A DNA stretch of 12,032 nucleotides from Syntrophomonas sp. UBA4922 (GCA_002398825.1 DHBS01000009.1:103827-115858); one strand, 5' to 3'. Shown: positions 1 through 8,314, counted from the stretch's first letter. Notes: generated by a model from the letters alone, not told the origin. Numbers and translations: made by a program.

Positions 1-564
1 CGCCTGGCGCAGTTCTTCCACCCCGGCGCCGCTGACGGTGGAGAAGCACAAGGGTTCCACCCCGGGGGGCAGATTGAGGTCCTTTTTGATGACCGCGAGG
101 TGTTTGCCGCGGGCGCCGCGGGATATCTTATCCGCTTTGGTAGCCACACACAGGACGGGCAGCTGCTGATGGAGGAGCCAGCTTTGAACCAGAATATCAT
201 CCCGGCTGGGAGGATGCCTTATGTCCACCAAGTGTAATATGCCCCTGAGCTGCTGGCGTTTGGTAAGGTATGCCTCGATGAACTTCCCCCACTTGGCCTG
301 TTCTGTTTTGCTCACTTTAGCATAGCCATACCCCGGCAAGTCGACCAGATACCAGCTTTCATTGATAAGATAGTAGTTTATAGTGCGGGTTTTTCCCGGG
401 GTAGAACTGGAGCGGGCCAGGCTTTTACGGTTGACCAGTTTGTTGATCAGCGAGGATTTGCCTACATTGGAGCGGCCTACAACAGCGATTTCCGGCATGG
501 AACCTTCCGGCAGATCTTTTATGTGTACATAAACGCCCTGCAGTTCAGCTTTCTTAATTTTCAT
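1..564 (-). CDS. engB: Ribosome-biogenesis GTPase EngB/YsxC (C-terminus cut by window edge)
   Basis: This is a GTPase of the TrmE-Era-EngA-EngB (TRAFAC) class that assists late 50S subunit assembly in the cytoplasm. The 188 codons present read without a stop to the window edge. They show G1 GRSNVGKSS (residues 30-38), G2 TPGKT (55-59), G3 DLPGYG (75-80), G4 TKAD (142-145) and a G5-like FSTVSG (174-179). EngB proteins are usually about 195-200 residues, so roughly 10 residues are missing. ATG at 562-564 is preceded by an AGAGAGGAT-type ribosome binding site about 10 nt upstream. It lies 101 bp after lon on the same strand, in the lon-ysxC order of Bacillus, and is probably co-transcribed with lon. 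A long hairpin (594-644) precedes the ribosome binding site. Identification is firm; only the C-terminus is unseen. Confidence 0.96.
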   Translation of the reverse strand, partial: MKIKKAELQGVYVHIKDLPEGSMPEIAVVGRSNVGKSSLINKLVNRKSLARSSSTPGKTRTINYYLINESWYLVDLPGYGYAKVSKTEQAKWGKFIEAYLTKRQQLRGILHLVDIRHPPSRDDILVQSWLLHQQLPVLCVATKADKISRGARGKHLAVIKKDLNLPPGVEPLCFSTVSGAGVEELRQA

Positions 565-593
565 ATTTATTGTTACGATCCTCTCTGCCAAAT

Positions 594-644
594 AAGGCAT
601 GAATGAAGAAGAGAACCAGCAGTCCCCTCCCTCACTCATGCCTC
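594..644 (-). repeat. Long hairpin in the lon-engB gap
   Basis: Positions 644-621 pair with 594-617 as 24 consecutive base pairs in minus-strand RNA, with a 3-nt loop at 618-620. The base is AGGCAUGA/UCAUGCCU. The non-Watson-Crick positions (635/603, 631/607, 629/609, 626/612, 624/614, 621/617 and 644/594) are all G.U in minus-strand RNA, but would be A.C mismatches in plus-strand RNA. The fold therefore belongs to the lon-engB transcript. It is followed by UUAUUU, a poor U-tract, so it could be a leaky terminator, an RNase III processing site or a stability element. The engB ribosome binding site begins about 10 nt further on. Confidence 0.7.
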
Positions 645-665
645 TTTTTCTTAGGGTTGGCCCCC

Positions 666-3017
666 TTATGACGGAGGAATCTGCTCCTGTTCCGGCTTGA
701 TCAGGGTTTGGGCAAGAACATCATCCATATGGGACACGGTAACAAAGTTCAACTTGCGGCGTACATTGCCGGGAATGTCTTCCAGATCCTTTTTGTTCTC
801 CACCGGTAAGATCACGGTGCGTATGCCGGCGCGGTGAGCCGCCAGGACCTTTTCTTTGAGTCCCCCGATGGGCAGAATCCGCCCCCGCAGAGTGATCTCG
901 CCGGTCATAGCGACGTCGCTGCGGGCCGCGTTTCCTGACAAGGCCGAGGCCAGTGCGGTGGCGATGGTAATCCCCGCCGAGGGACCGTCTTTGGGAATAG
1001 CCCCTTCCGGCACATGCAAATGCAGGTCATATTCCGACTGGAGCTCCGGCTTGATGCCCAGTTCTTCAGCCTTGGATTTAACATAGGTCAGGGCCGCCTG
1101 GGCCGATTCCTTCATCACATCACCCAGTTTCCCGGTGAGGATGAGCTTGCCTTTGCCTTTGAGCAAGGCTACTTCCACTGACAGGATATCGCCGCCGGTT
1201 TCAGTCCAGGCCAGGCCGGTGGCAACCCCGACCTGATCCTCTTTCTCCGCCACCCCGAAGCGATATTTTTCTTTGCCCAGGAACTTGCTGATATTACTCC
1301 CGGTCACGCTGATAAAGGTTTTGGAATCCTCCACTACCATGCGGGCCACTTTGCGGCACACCGAAGCGATCTGCCGCTCCAGATTGCGCACCCCGGCTTC
1401 GCGGGTGTATTCGCGGATGATTTTCCGCACCGACCCTTCGGAAAACTCTATGTGCTTTTCTTTAAGCCCGTGCTCTTTGATCTGTTTGGGCACCAGGTAG
1501 CCCAAAGCGATATGCACTTTGTCTTCCTCGGTATAGCTGCTGATTTCTATGATTTCCATACGGTCCAATAAAGGCCTGGGAATATTGAAAGCCGAATTGG
1601 CCGTAGTTATGAACATGACCTTGGAAAGATCAAAGGGAATCTCCAGATAATGATCGCTGAAGCTGAAATTCTGCTCCGGATCCAGCACCTCCAAAAGGGC
1701 TGAAGCTGGATCGCCGCGGAAATCCATGGTCATTTTATCGATCTCATCCAGCAGGAATACCGGGTTGCGGGAACCGGCCTGTTTGATACCCTGCAGGACC
1801 CTTCCCGGCATGGAGCCCACATAGGTGCGGCGATGGCCTCTGATCTCAGCCTCATCACGAATGCCTCCCAGAGACATACGCACAAACTTGCGGCCTAAAG
1901 AGCGGGCTACCGATTTGCCCAATGAGGTTTTCCCCACTCCGGGGGGGCCGACCAGACAGAGGATGGGGCCTTTCATTTTCTTGGCCAGCTTGCGGATGGC
2001 CAGATATTCGAGTATTCTCTCTTTGGGTTTTTCCAGGCCATAATGATCCGCCTCCAGTATGCCTGCGGCCACTTTGAGGTCGAGCCGGTCCCTGGTTTCA
2101 ACCGACCAGGGCAGCGACAGAATCCAATCCAGGTAATTCCTCACTACCACCGCCTCCGCAACCATAGGCGGCATTTTTTCCAGTCTTTCCAGTTCTTTGT
2201 AGGCCTTTTCCCGGGCGTCTTTGGGCATATTGGCCTCTTCGATGCGCTCCCGCAATTCTTCCACCTCGCTGGTGCGATCGTCTTTTTCGCCCAGCTCCTT
2301 TTGAATAGCCTTCATCTGCTCGCGCAGATAGTACTCCTTCTGGGTCTTTTCCATCTGTTTGCGCACCCGGATATTGATCTTCCGTTCCAGCTCCAGGACT
2401 TCCATCTCTTTGGCCAGGATCTCGCACAGATACTCCAGACGCGGCCCTACTTCCAGGGCTTCCAAGATCCGCTGTTTTTCTTGAATGCGCAGGGTCAGGT
2501 GTGAAGCGGTAACATCGGCCAGACGGCCCGGTTCATCTATAGCCACCACAGATACCACGGTTTCCGGAGGGATCTTTTTGCTCATACGCACATACTGTTC
2601 AAACTGCGCGATCAAGGTTCGCATAAGGGCTTCGACCTGAGCGTCTTTTTCATGCACATCGTCATGATATTCAGCTATGGTCACCTTTATAAAAGGCTCA
2701 TGATCGGTATAGCCCTTGATCTCGGCGCGATGCAGACCCTCAACCAGAACTCGCATGGTCCCTCCGGGCATTTTAAGGATTTGCCTGATCTCCGCCACCG
2801 TACCGATGGCAAAGATATCCTCTTCCTCGGGTTCATCAGTCTGGGCCTCTTTTTGTGTAGCCAGAAAAATCTCTTTGTTTTCCAGCATGGCCTCTTCGAT
2901 GGCCTTGATGGATTTTTTACGCCCCACATCCAGGTGAATCACAGTATATGGAAAAACCAGCATGCCACGCAGGGGCAGCATGGCAATTTGACGGTATTCT
3001 TTAATTTCTTGCACCAT
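666..3017 (-). CDS. lon: ATP-dependent Lon protease (LonA type)
   Basis: This is a cytosolic homo-hexameric AAA+ serine protease that degrades misfolded and selected regulatory proteins. Its 783 residues match the usual LonA length. In order come an N-terminal LAN substrate-binding domain (about 10-200), a coiled-coil stretch (about 205-285) and an AAA+ module with Walker A GPPGVGKT (357-364) and Walker B FLLDEID (421-427). The S16 protease domain has the catalytic serine in KDGPSAG (Ser680) and the catalytic lysine in GGLKEK (Lys721), so the Ser-Lys dyad is intact. The ATG at 3015-3017 follows GGGAGGTG at 3021-3028. lon lies 96 bp after lonB, has its own likely promoter (3036-3064) and is followed by engB. 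No transmembrane segment is seen, which separates it from LonB. All key residues are present. Confidence 0.98.
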   Translation of the reverse strand: MVQEIKEYRQIAMLPLRGMLVFPYTVIHLDVGRKKSIKAIEEAMLENKEIFLATQKEAQTDEPEEEDIFAIGTVAEIRQILKMPGGTMRVLVEGLHRAEIKGYTDHEPFIKVTIAEYHDDVHEKDAQVEALMRTLIAQFEQYVRMSKKIPPETVVSVVAIDEPGRLADVTASHLTLRIQEKQRILEALEVGPRLEYLCEILAKEMEVLELERKINIRVRKQMEKTQKEYYLREQMKAIQKELGEKDDRTSEVEELRERIEEANMPKDAREKAYKELERLEKMPPMVAEAVVVRNYLDWILSLPWSVETRDRLDLKVAAGILEADHYGLEKPKERILEYLAIRKLAKKMKGPILCLVGPPGVGKTSLGKSVARSLGRKFVRMSLGGIRDEAEIRGHRRTYVGSMPGRVLQGIKQAGSRNPVFLLDEIDKMTMDFRGDPASALLEVLDPEQNFSFSDHYLEIPFDLSKVMFITTANSAFNIPRPLLDRMEIIEISSYTEEDKVHIALGYLVPKQIKEHGLKEKHIEFSEGSVRKIIREYTREAGVRNLERQIASVCRKVARMVVEDSKTFISVTGSNISKFLGKEKYRFGVAEKEDQVGVATGLAWTETGGDILSVEVALLKGKGKLILTGKLGDVMKESAQAALTYVKSKAEELGIKPELQSEYDLHLHVPEGAIPKDGPSAGITIATALASALSGNAARSDVAMTGEITLRGRILPIGGLKEKVLAAHRAGIRTVILPVENKKDLEDIPGNVRRKLNFVTVSHMDDVLAQTLIKPEQEQIPPS

Positions 3018-3035
3018 TACACCTCCCAGCCATTT

Positions 3036-3064
3036 ATTCTACTATATGTGTTCAAAAGGGGCAA
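3036..3064 (-). promoter_or_regulatory. Sigma-A-type promoter of lon
   Basis: On the minus strand, TTGCCC (-35, 3059-3064) and TAGAAT (-10, 3036-3041, 5/6 to consensus) are separated by 17 nt. The start point would fall near 3029, leaving a leader of only about 12 nt that is almost entirely the ribosome binding site. No CIRCE or CtsR-like operator overlaps it. Called from sequence only; lon could also be read through from lonB. Confidence 0.5.
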
Positions 3065-3113
3065 TATTGCATAGGATTTGCTTTTTCGCGGCAGCTATAT
3101 GCCTATGATTCCA

Positions 3114-4757
3114 TTATATGTTTATATTCTCGCAGATAAAAGCCTTATCAAACACCTGTTGCAGATCTTGAACCGGAATAATCTCAATATCAGGGAAGCT
3201 GGTGAAGATGTTGAGCCAGTTGTCCTCAGGGATAATAGCCCGTTTGATACCGGCTTTACGAGCTGCTTCGATTTTGCTTACCACTCCTCCCACCGGTTTG
3301 ACCTTACCGTGTACTGAAACCTCCCCGGTCATAGCCAGGAGATGGTCTACCGGCAGACCTTGGTTGGCGGAATAAATGGCGGTAGCTATACTGACCCCGG
3401 CCGAAGGCCCGTCAACCGGAACCCCGCCAGGAAAGTTCAAATGAATATTATAATCTTTGAGTTTAAGGCCATATCGGGCTTGCAAAACCGTCAACACGTT
3501 TTCCACCGCGCCCCGGGCCATACTCTTGCGGCTGTACTTGCGGTCCGCTCCCCCCATCTCTTCCTGCTCAACTACTCCGGTAGCCGTCCACTGCCCGCGG
3601 CCGTCGTCTACCGATATGCAGTTGCATTCCACCTCGATCAAGGTACCCACATTAGCGCCATAAACGGCCAAACCGTTTACCACCCCCACGGTGGGAACAT
3701 GTTTGAGTTTCACTTCCGGCCGGGGGGAAAAGCGCCCGTTGTTTAAGACCTTCTCCACCGTGCTCAGGGTGATGCGGTTATTATTATCCATTTGAGCAAT
3801 TCCCGCAGCGAGCTGCACAATATTGACAGCTTCGCGGCCGTTGCCGGCATAGCGGATGATCTCATGCAAGGCCTCCTCATCGATCTCAAATTGTATCTTT
3901 TGAACCGCGCTCAGAGCGATGCGGCGGATATCTTCTTTATCGAGGGGGTTAAAAAAAACCTCCATACAGCGGGAACGCAGGGCCGGGGCTATCTCGCCGG
4001 GCATGCGGGTGGTGGCCCCCACCAGCCTGAAATCAGCCGGCAGCCCGTTCACAAAGATGTCGTGGATGTGCTGCGGTATATTGGGATCATTTTCGGTAAA
4101 ATAAGCGCTTTCAAGGAGAACAATGCGGTCTTCCAATACCTTTAACAGCTTGTTCATCTGAGTGGGATGCAGTTCCCCGATCTCATCAATAAAAAGAATG
4201 CCGCCATGGGCCTTGGTGCAGGCGCCCGGCTTGGGCTGCGGAACTCCGGCCGAACCCAGGGACCCGGCTCCCTGATAGATGGGGTCATGAACCGAGCCGA
4301 TCAAGGGGTCGGCGATGTTTCTCTCGTCAAATCTGGTAATAGTGGCATCGACTTCAACGAATTTGGCCTCGTTTCCAAAGGGGGAAGCCTGGTTTTTCTT
4401 GGCTTCTTCCAGTACCAGGCGAGCCGCGGCGGTTTTTCCCACCCCGGGAGGTCCGTAGATGATTACATGCTGGGGATTGGGGCCGCACAGGGCGGAGCGT
4501 AATAAATCGATGCCTTCCTCCTGACCGACCACATCCGACAGGTGGGCGGGGCGGGTCAGGCTGGAGAGCGGTTCACTGAGTTTGACCTTGCGCATCTGTC
4601 TGAGTTTATGGGTCTCTTTTTCGGCCTCCCTGACTACCACGTTTTTTCTGCTTTGCTGATTCTTCAAAAGGTTCCAGAAATACATGCCGATGATAATCGC
4701 GAAGGCCAATTGTATCAAATATAAAACTGCCCCGTATCTTATAAAGAAATCATTCAA
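3114..4757 (-). CDS. lonB: Membrane-anchored ATP-dependent protease LonB (forespore type)
   Basis: This is a Lon-family protease tethered to the membrane, equivalent to Bacillus LonB, which acts in the forespore. It has 547 residues. An N-terminal hydrophobic segment (about 9-30, including LAFAIIIGMYFWNLL) is followed by a basic/charged linker (about 32-60). The AAA+ domain has Walker A GPPGVGKT (102-109) and Walker B GILFIDEI (186-193). The protease domain has DGPSAG (Ser452) and a lysine in GGVVSK (Lys495), so the dyad is intact. It lacks the long LonA N-domain. The start is TTG (4755-4757), with a GGAAGGAAGGA ribosome binding site ending 10 nt upstream. The next in-frame ATG (residue 25) would cut the membrane anchor, so TTG is preferred. 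It lies between clpX, from which a terminator separates it, and lon. Confidence 0.95.
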   Translation of the reverse strand: MNDFFIRYGAVLYLIQLAFAIIIGMYFWNLLKNQQSRKNVVVREAEKETHKLRQMRKVKLSEPLSSLTRPAHLSDVVGQEEGIDLLRSALCGPNPQHVIIYGPPGVGKTAAARLVLEEAKKNQASPFGNEAKFVEVDATITRFDERNIADPLIGSVHDPIYQGAGSLGSAGVPQPKPGACTKAHGGILFIDEIGELHPTQMNKLLKVLEDRIVLLESAYFTENDPNIPQHIHDIFVNGLPADFRLVGATTRMPGEIAPALRSRCMEVFFNPLDKEDIRRIALSAVQKIQFEIDEEALHEIIRYAGNGREAVNIVQLAAGIAQMDNNNRITLSTVEKVLNNGRFSPRPEVKLKHVPTVGVVNGLAVYGANVGTLIEVECNCISVDDGRGQWTATGVVEQEEMGGADRKYSRKSMARGAVENVLTVLQARYGLKLKDYNIHLNFPGGVPVDGPSAGVSIATAIYSANQGLPVDHLLAMTGEVSVHGKVKPVGGVVSKIEAARKAGIKRAIIPEDNWLNIFTSFPDIEIIPVQDLQQVFDKAFICENINI

Positions 4758-4787
4758 TTGCTGTTTTTCCTTCCTTCCGTTTTACAA

Positions 4788-4818
4788 TATTATTCCCGAT
4801 AGCGTATCTTTGGTATAA
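4788..4818 (-). promoter_or_regulatory. Candidate sigma-F/G-type promoter of lonB
   Basis: Minus-strand GGGAATAATA (4788-4797) fits every fixed position of the forespore sigma-F -10 consensus GGnnAnAnTR. TTATA (4814-4818) lies 16 nt upstream and matches GYATA at 4 of 5 positions. The inferred start near 4781 leaves a leader of about 24 nt containing the lonB ribosome binding site. Bacillus lonB is known to be forespore-expressed, which fits. The -35 overlaps the outer arm of the clpX terminator region. No good sigma-A promoter is seen here. Confidence 0.45.
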
Positions 4819-4833
4819 GGAAAATCAGCAAGT

Positions 4834-4860
4834 AAAAAAAGGCAGCTTTCGCTGCCTTTT
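4834..4860 (-). terminator. Rho-independent terminator after clpX
   Basis: Minus-strand GGCAGC-GAAA-GCTGCC is followed by seven T residues. It begins 21 bp after the clpX stop and closes the tig-clpP-clpX unit. The A-run on the other side makes it potentially bidirectional. A second pair of perfect 10-nt arms (4815-4824 and 4857-4866, ATAAGGAAAA and its complement) encloses it. Confidence 0.92.
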
Positions 4861-4880
4861 CCTTATTGACCAGTGTATTA

Positions 4881-6131
4881 TCAGTTTACTTTGCGCTTGG
4901 CTTCGACCGTCACCAAAAGAGGCTCTTCCTTTTTCTCGATGACGTCTTTGGTAACCACTACTTTGGTGATATCGATGCGGGATGGAACCTCGTACATCAC
5001 ATTCAGCATGATGTCTTCGATGATAGCCCTCAGTCCCCTGGCTCCAGTATTGCGGCGCAGGGCTTCCTGGGCAATGGCTTCCATGGCGTCCTCCATAAAC
5101 TCCAGATCCACCCCATCCAATTCCAGCAGTTTCTTATACTGTTTGACCAGAGCGTTCTTGGGTTCTTTCAAGATGCGCACCAGAACCTGCGCGTCCAGGG
5201 CTTCCAGGGTGACAATTATGGGAACACGGCCAACGAATTCGGGGATCAGGCCATACTTAAGCAAATCTTGGGGCAGGATCATTTCCAGGATCTCGCCGAT
5301 TTTCTTTTCCTGGCGGATCTTGATGTCCGCTCCGAATCCCATCACCTGATGGCCGATACGGTTTTGAATGATCTTGTCGATGCCTTCAAAAGCCCCGCCG
5401 CAGATGAACAGGATATTACTGGTATCTATCTGGATAAATTCCTGATGAGGGTGTTTGCGTCCGCCCTGCGGAGGAACGGAAGCCACCGTTCCCTCCAGGA
5501 TTTTCAACAAGGCCTGCTGTACGCCTTCACCGGAAACATCCCGCGTGATACTGGGATTATCCGTTTTCCTGGCAATTTTGTCTATTTCGTCGATATAAAC
5601 GATGCCTTTTTCAGCCTTTTCGATATCATAATCGGCCGCTTGTATGAGTTTGAGCAGTATGTTCTCAACATCTTCACCGACATACCCTGCTTCCGTAAGA
5701 GAGGTTGCATCCGCGATCGCAAAGGGCACATTGAGAATACGCGCCAGGGTCTGGGCCAGCAAGGTCTTACCGCTGCCGGTAGGCCCCAGCATCATGATAT
5801 TGCTCTTCTGCAACTCCACATCGTCCAGTTTCATCCCCAGGTTGATGCGTTTGTAGTGGTTGTAAACCGCCACTGCCAGCGATTTTTTGGCCTTCTCCTG
5901 GCCGATAACGTAATCGTCCAGAATCTCTTTGATCTCATTGGGCTTGGGGATGTCCCCCATTTCAAATCCCAGATCGTCAGCCAGTTCCTCTTCAATAATT
6001 TCATTGCACAACTCGATGCATTCATCGCAGATGTACACGCCGGGTCCAGCGACCAGTTTCTTGACCTGGTCCTGGGTCTTGCCACAAAATGAGCATTTCA
6101 GTTGACCTTTTTCGTCCCCGTACTTGTGCAT
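4881..6131 (-). CDS. clpX: ClpX, ATPase and unfoldase subunit of ClpXP
   Basis: This is an AAA+ hexamer that unfolds tagged proteins and feeds them into ClpP. Its 416 residues are the normal length. An N-terminal C4 zinc-binding domain has Cys13, Cys16, Cys35 and Cys38. Walker A is GPTGSGKT (116-123), the pore loop is GYVG (149-152), Walker B is IVYIDEID (177-184), the RKH loop is at 225-227, the ClpP-docking loop of the IGF type appears as MGF (264-266), and sensor 2 is GARGLR (363-368). The ATG at 6129-6131 follows AGAGGGGTGA. It starts 26 bp after the clpP stop, so the two are co-transcribed and probably made together. A strong terminator follows. Nothing is missing or unusual. Confidence 0.98.
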   Translation of the reverse strand: MHKYGDEKGQLKCSFCGKTQDQVKKLVAGPGVYICDECIELCNEIIEEELADDLGFEMGDIPKPNEIKEILDDYVIGQEKAKKSLAVAVYNHYKRINLGMKLDDVELQKSNIMMLGPTGSGKTLLAQTLARILNVPFAIADATSLTEAGYVGEDVENILLKLIQAADYDIEKAEKGIVYIDEIDKIARKTDNPSITRDVSGEGVQQALLKILEGTVASVPPQGGRKHPHQEFIQIDTSNILFICGGAFEGIDKIIQNRIGHQVMGFGADIKIRQEKKIGEILEMILPQDLLKYGLIPEFVGRVPIIVTLEALDAQVLVRILKEPKNALVKQYKKLLELDGVDLEFMEDAMEAIAQEALRRNTGARGLRAIIEDIMLNVMYEVPSRIDITKVVVTKDVIEKKEEPLLVTVEAKRKVN

Positions 6132-6157
6132 TAGTTCACCCCTCTTGGCGAGCCTCC

Positions 6158-6754
6158 CTATTTTTTCTGGGATTCTCTTTTGAATACCTCGTCGATGAGG
6201 CCGTAATCCTTAGCTTCTTCAGCAGTCATAAAATAATCTCTTTCCGTATCCGCCTTCACCTTCTCCAGGCTCTGACCGGTCCGCTCGGAAAGGATCCGGT
6301 TCAAAGTCGCTTTGGACTTCAGTATCTGCCGGGTACGAATTTCGATGTCTGTGGCCTGCCCCTGAGTGCCCCCCCAGGGTTGATGAATCATGATCTCTGC
6401 GTTAGGCAGGGCGAACCGTTTGCCTTTCGCTCCGGCAGCAAGCAGGAAAGCTCCCATGCTGGCCGCCAGACCTACGCATATCGTCGAGACATCCGGGCGA
6501 ACATACTGCATGGTATCATAAATAGCCATGCCGGCGGTGATGGATCCACCAGGGCTGTTGATATACAAAGAAATATCTTTGTCTGGCGCCTCTGCTTCCA
6601 GGAAAAGGAGCTGGGCGATGACCAGATTGGCAACGGTATCATCCACCGCACTGCCCAAAAAAACGATGCGGTCCTTTAATAAACGGGAGTAGATGTCATA
6701 AGACCTCTCGCCCCGATTGGTTTGTTCTACTACCATTGGTATCAGGTATGACAT
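6158..6754 (-). CDS. clpP: ClpP, proteolytic subunit of the Clp protease
   Basis: This is a serine peptidase (family S14) that forms a two-ring tetradecamer and degrades substrates delivered by ClpX or other Clp ATPases. The 198 residues include the catalytic triad: Ser99 in GLAASMGAF, His124 in IMIHQPWGG and Asp173 in ERDYFM. ATG at 6752-6754 follows AAGAGGTGA with good spacing. The gene sits 63 bp after tig and 26 bp before clpX. No CtsR heptad repeats or CIRCE element are visible in the tig-clpP gap, so co-transcription from the tig promoter is the simplest reading. Only one clpP is in the window; paralogues elsewhere cannot be excluded. Confidence 0.98.
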   Translation of the reverse strand: MSYLIPMVVEQTNRGERSYDIYSRLLKDRIVFLGSAVDDTVANLVIAQLLFLEAEAPDKDISLYINSPGGSITAGMAIYDTMQYVRPDVSTICVGLAASMGAFLLAAGAKGKRFALPNAEIMIHQPWGGTQGQATDIEIRTRQILKSKATLNRILSERTGQSLEKVKADTERDYFMTAEEAKDYGLIDEVFKRESQKK

Positions 6755-6818
6755 GATTATTCACCTCTTAGTACAAAAATTATTCAAATTAAATTTTACT
6801 GTTCTCTCCGGTCTTGAT

Positions 6819-8141
6819 TTAATCTGTTACAGGTGCTTCTGTTTCAGGAGTTGTTTCAATGATTATGGCTTTATCTAATAAATAATCTATGGCTTTATCC
6901 ACCTTAAGCTGCATGGTAACACCTTCCATTATTTCTTCCAGGCGCTCCCTGGCATCCTCTATGGATAAGCCGGTATTGTTAGCCACTTCTTCTATGTGTT
7001 TGTTTATTTCTTCGTCGCTGACTTCAATCCCTTTTTCTTCAACCAGTTTTTCCAGCAGGAAATCGTATTTAACTTTGGTCTCCGCCTCCGGATACAGGGA
7101 TTCACGGAGTTTATCAATGCTGCTGCCGGTGATCTGCAGGTACTGGTTCAGGTCCAGCCCCTGGGAGTTCATGCGATATTCAAACTGACGCAGCATGATA
7201 TCGGCGTGCTCCTTGACAACCGCTTCAGCCACCGGTATTTCGCAGCGCTGCAGGGCCTGATTCAGCAATTCCTGGCGCATGAGGTCGCGTTTTCTGCCCT
7301 CAGCCTGTTCCAGCAGGTTTTGCTTGATGCTGCCGCGCAGTTCTTCAACAGTTTCAAATTCGCTTACCTCTTGTACAAAACTGTCATCCAAATCCCTGAT
7401 TTGTTTGGTTTCAATCTTATTGACCTTTATTGTGAAGACCGCTTCCTTGCCGGCCAATTCTTCGGATTGATAATCTTCCGGAAATTTTACGGTGACATCT
7501 TTTTCTTCACCGGTTTTTACACCCACGACCTGCTCTTCATAACCGGGAATAAAGGTATTGGAGCCTAACTCCAGAGGATAGTTTTCGCCTTTACCGCCGG
7601 CGAAGGGCACCCCGTCGATAAATCCTTCAAAATCATGGTACACGGTGTCCCCGTTTACCGCAGCTTCATCATCCGCTTTCACCACCAGCTGAGCATAGCG
7701 AGTCTGCATATCATTGATTCTGTTTTCCACATCCTGATCGGTGACCTCAAATGCGGGTACTGAGATTTCAATACCTTCCAGATCGCCCAGAATAACCTCG
7801 GGTTTGACCGGAATGCGGGCTTTAAAAGTAAACGCCTCGCCGACGTTGATTTCGTCGATGTCAAAAGTGGGCTGTGCGATGGGCACAATCTCAAGCTGCT
7901 TGACAGCTTCTTCATAGGCCAAGGGCACGATATATTCTATAGCATCCTGGTAGAGGATCTCGGTTCCGAAACGGGCTTCCAACAGTTGGCGAGGAACGCG
8001 GCCCTTACGAAATCCAGGCAAGGATACCTCTTTCACAACCTTAAGATAAGCCTTTTGCAGACCTTCTTCCAATTGCTCGGCATCAACCTCTACCGCTATG
8101 TATGCTTCACTGTGTTCTATTTTTTCTAACCTGGCTTCCAT
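6819..8141 (-). CDS. tig: Trigger factor, ribosome-associated chaperone and prolyl isomerase
   Basis: Trigger factor binds at the ribosomal exit tunnel and helps nascent chains fold. The 440 residues show the N-terminal ribosome-binding domain with the signature GFRKGRVP (43-50). An FKBP-type peptidyl-prolyl isomerase domain follows (about 160-245, with FEGFIDGVPF and LELGSNTFIPGYEEQ), then the helical C-terminal chaperone arms (about 250-430). The length is typical. ATG at 8139-8141 has an excellent AGGAGGA ribosome binding site 6 nt upstream (8148-8154). It is the first gene of the tig-clpP-clpX unit. A tRNA-Gly gene and its terminator lie upstream on the same strand. A weak promoter is marked at 8204-8230. 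Confidence 0.98.
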   Translation of the reverse strand: MEARLEKIEHSEAYIAVEVDAEQLEEGLQKAYLKVVKEVSLPGFRKGRVPRQLLEARFGTEILYQDAIEYIVPLAYEEAVKQLEIVPIAQPTFDIDEINVGEAFTFKARIPVKPEVILGDLEGIEISVPAFEVTDQDVENRINDMQTRYAQLVVKADDEAAVNGDTVYHDFEGFIDGVPFAGGKGENYPLELGSNTFIPGYEEQVVGVKTGEEKDVTVKFPEDYQSEELAGKEAVFTIKVNKIETKQIRDLDDSFVQEVSEFETVEELRGSIKQNLLEQAEGRKRDLMRQELLNQALQRCEIPVAEAVVKEHADIMLRQFEYRMNSQGLDLNQYLQITGSSIDKLRESLYPEAETKVKYDFLLEKLVEEKGIEVSDEEINKHIEEVANNTGLSIEDARERLEEIMEGVTMQLKVDKAIDYLLDKAIIIETTPETEAPVTD

Positions 8142-8203
8142 TTATGCTCCTCCTAACTGCTACCAATTATTATCATTGCTCAGCATTGCCACAATGTTAT
8201 TAG

Positions 8204-8230
8204 ATTATCCCTGATTTACCAATTTGTAAA
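8204..8230 (-). promoter_or_regulatory. Possible promoter of tig
   Basis: Minus-strand TTTACA (8225-8230) and GATAAT (8204-8209) are each 4-5 of 6 to consensus, but the spacer is only 15 nt. The -35 lies in an imperfect palindrome (8215-8230, arms TTTAC/GTAAA). The tRNA terminator just upstream means tig needs a promoter in this gap, but the exact site is uncertain. Confidence 0.3.
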
Positions 8231-8266
8231 TACATAATAAATCCTGATAAAGAATTTACCCTAATT

Positions 8267-8301
8267 ATAACAAAAACACAACACCCCGGCGCAAGCCGAG
8301 G
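8267..8301 (-). terminator. Rho-independent terminator after tRNA-Gly
   Basis: On the minus strand CCTCGGC (8295-8301) pairs with GCCGGGG (8284-8290) around a TTGC loop. A T-rich run (TGTTGTGTTTTTGTTAT) follows at about 8267-8283. It starts 13 nt after the tRNA 3' end and separates the tRNA from tig. Confidence 0.8.
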
Positions 8302-8314
8302 TATAGGATGCAAA

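Noticed and set aside
2043..2504. A 153-codon plus-strand frame
   Set aside because: It is antisense to lon with no motifs; a shadow of the lon coding sequence.
4866..6092. A 408-codon open frame on the plus strand
   Set aside because: It lies entirely opposite clpX, has no ribosome binding site or family motif, and is explained by the codon pattern of clpX.
6755..6818. A CtsR or CIRCE operator before clpP
   Set aside because: Neither the GGTCAAA-type heptad repeats nor the TTAGCACTC/GAGTGCTAA arms are present in this gap or before tig, lonB or lon.
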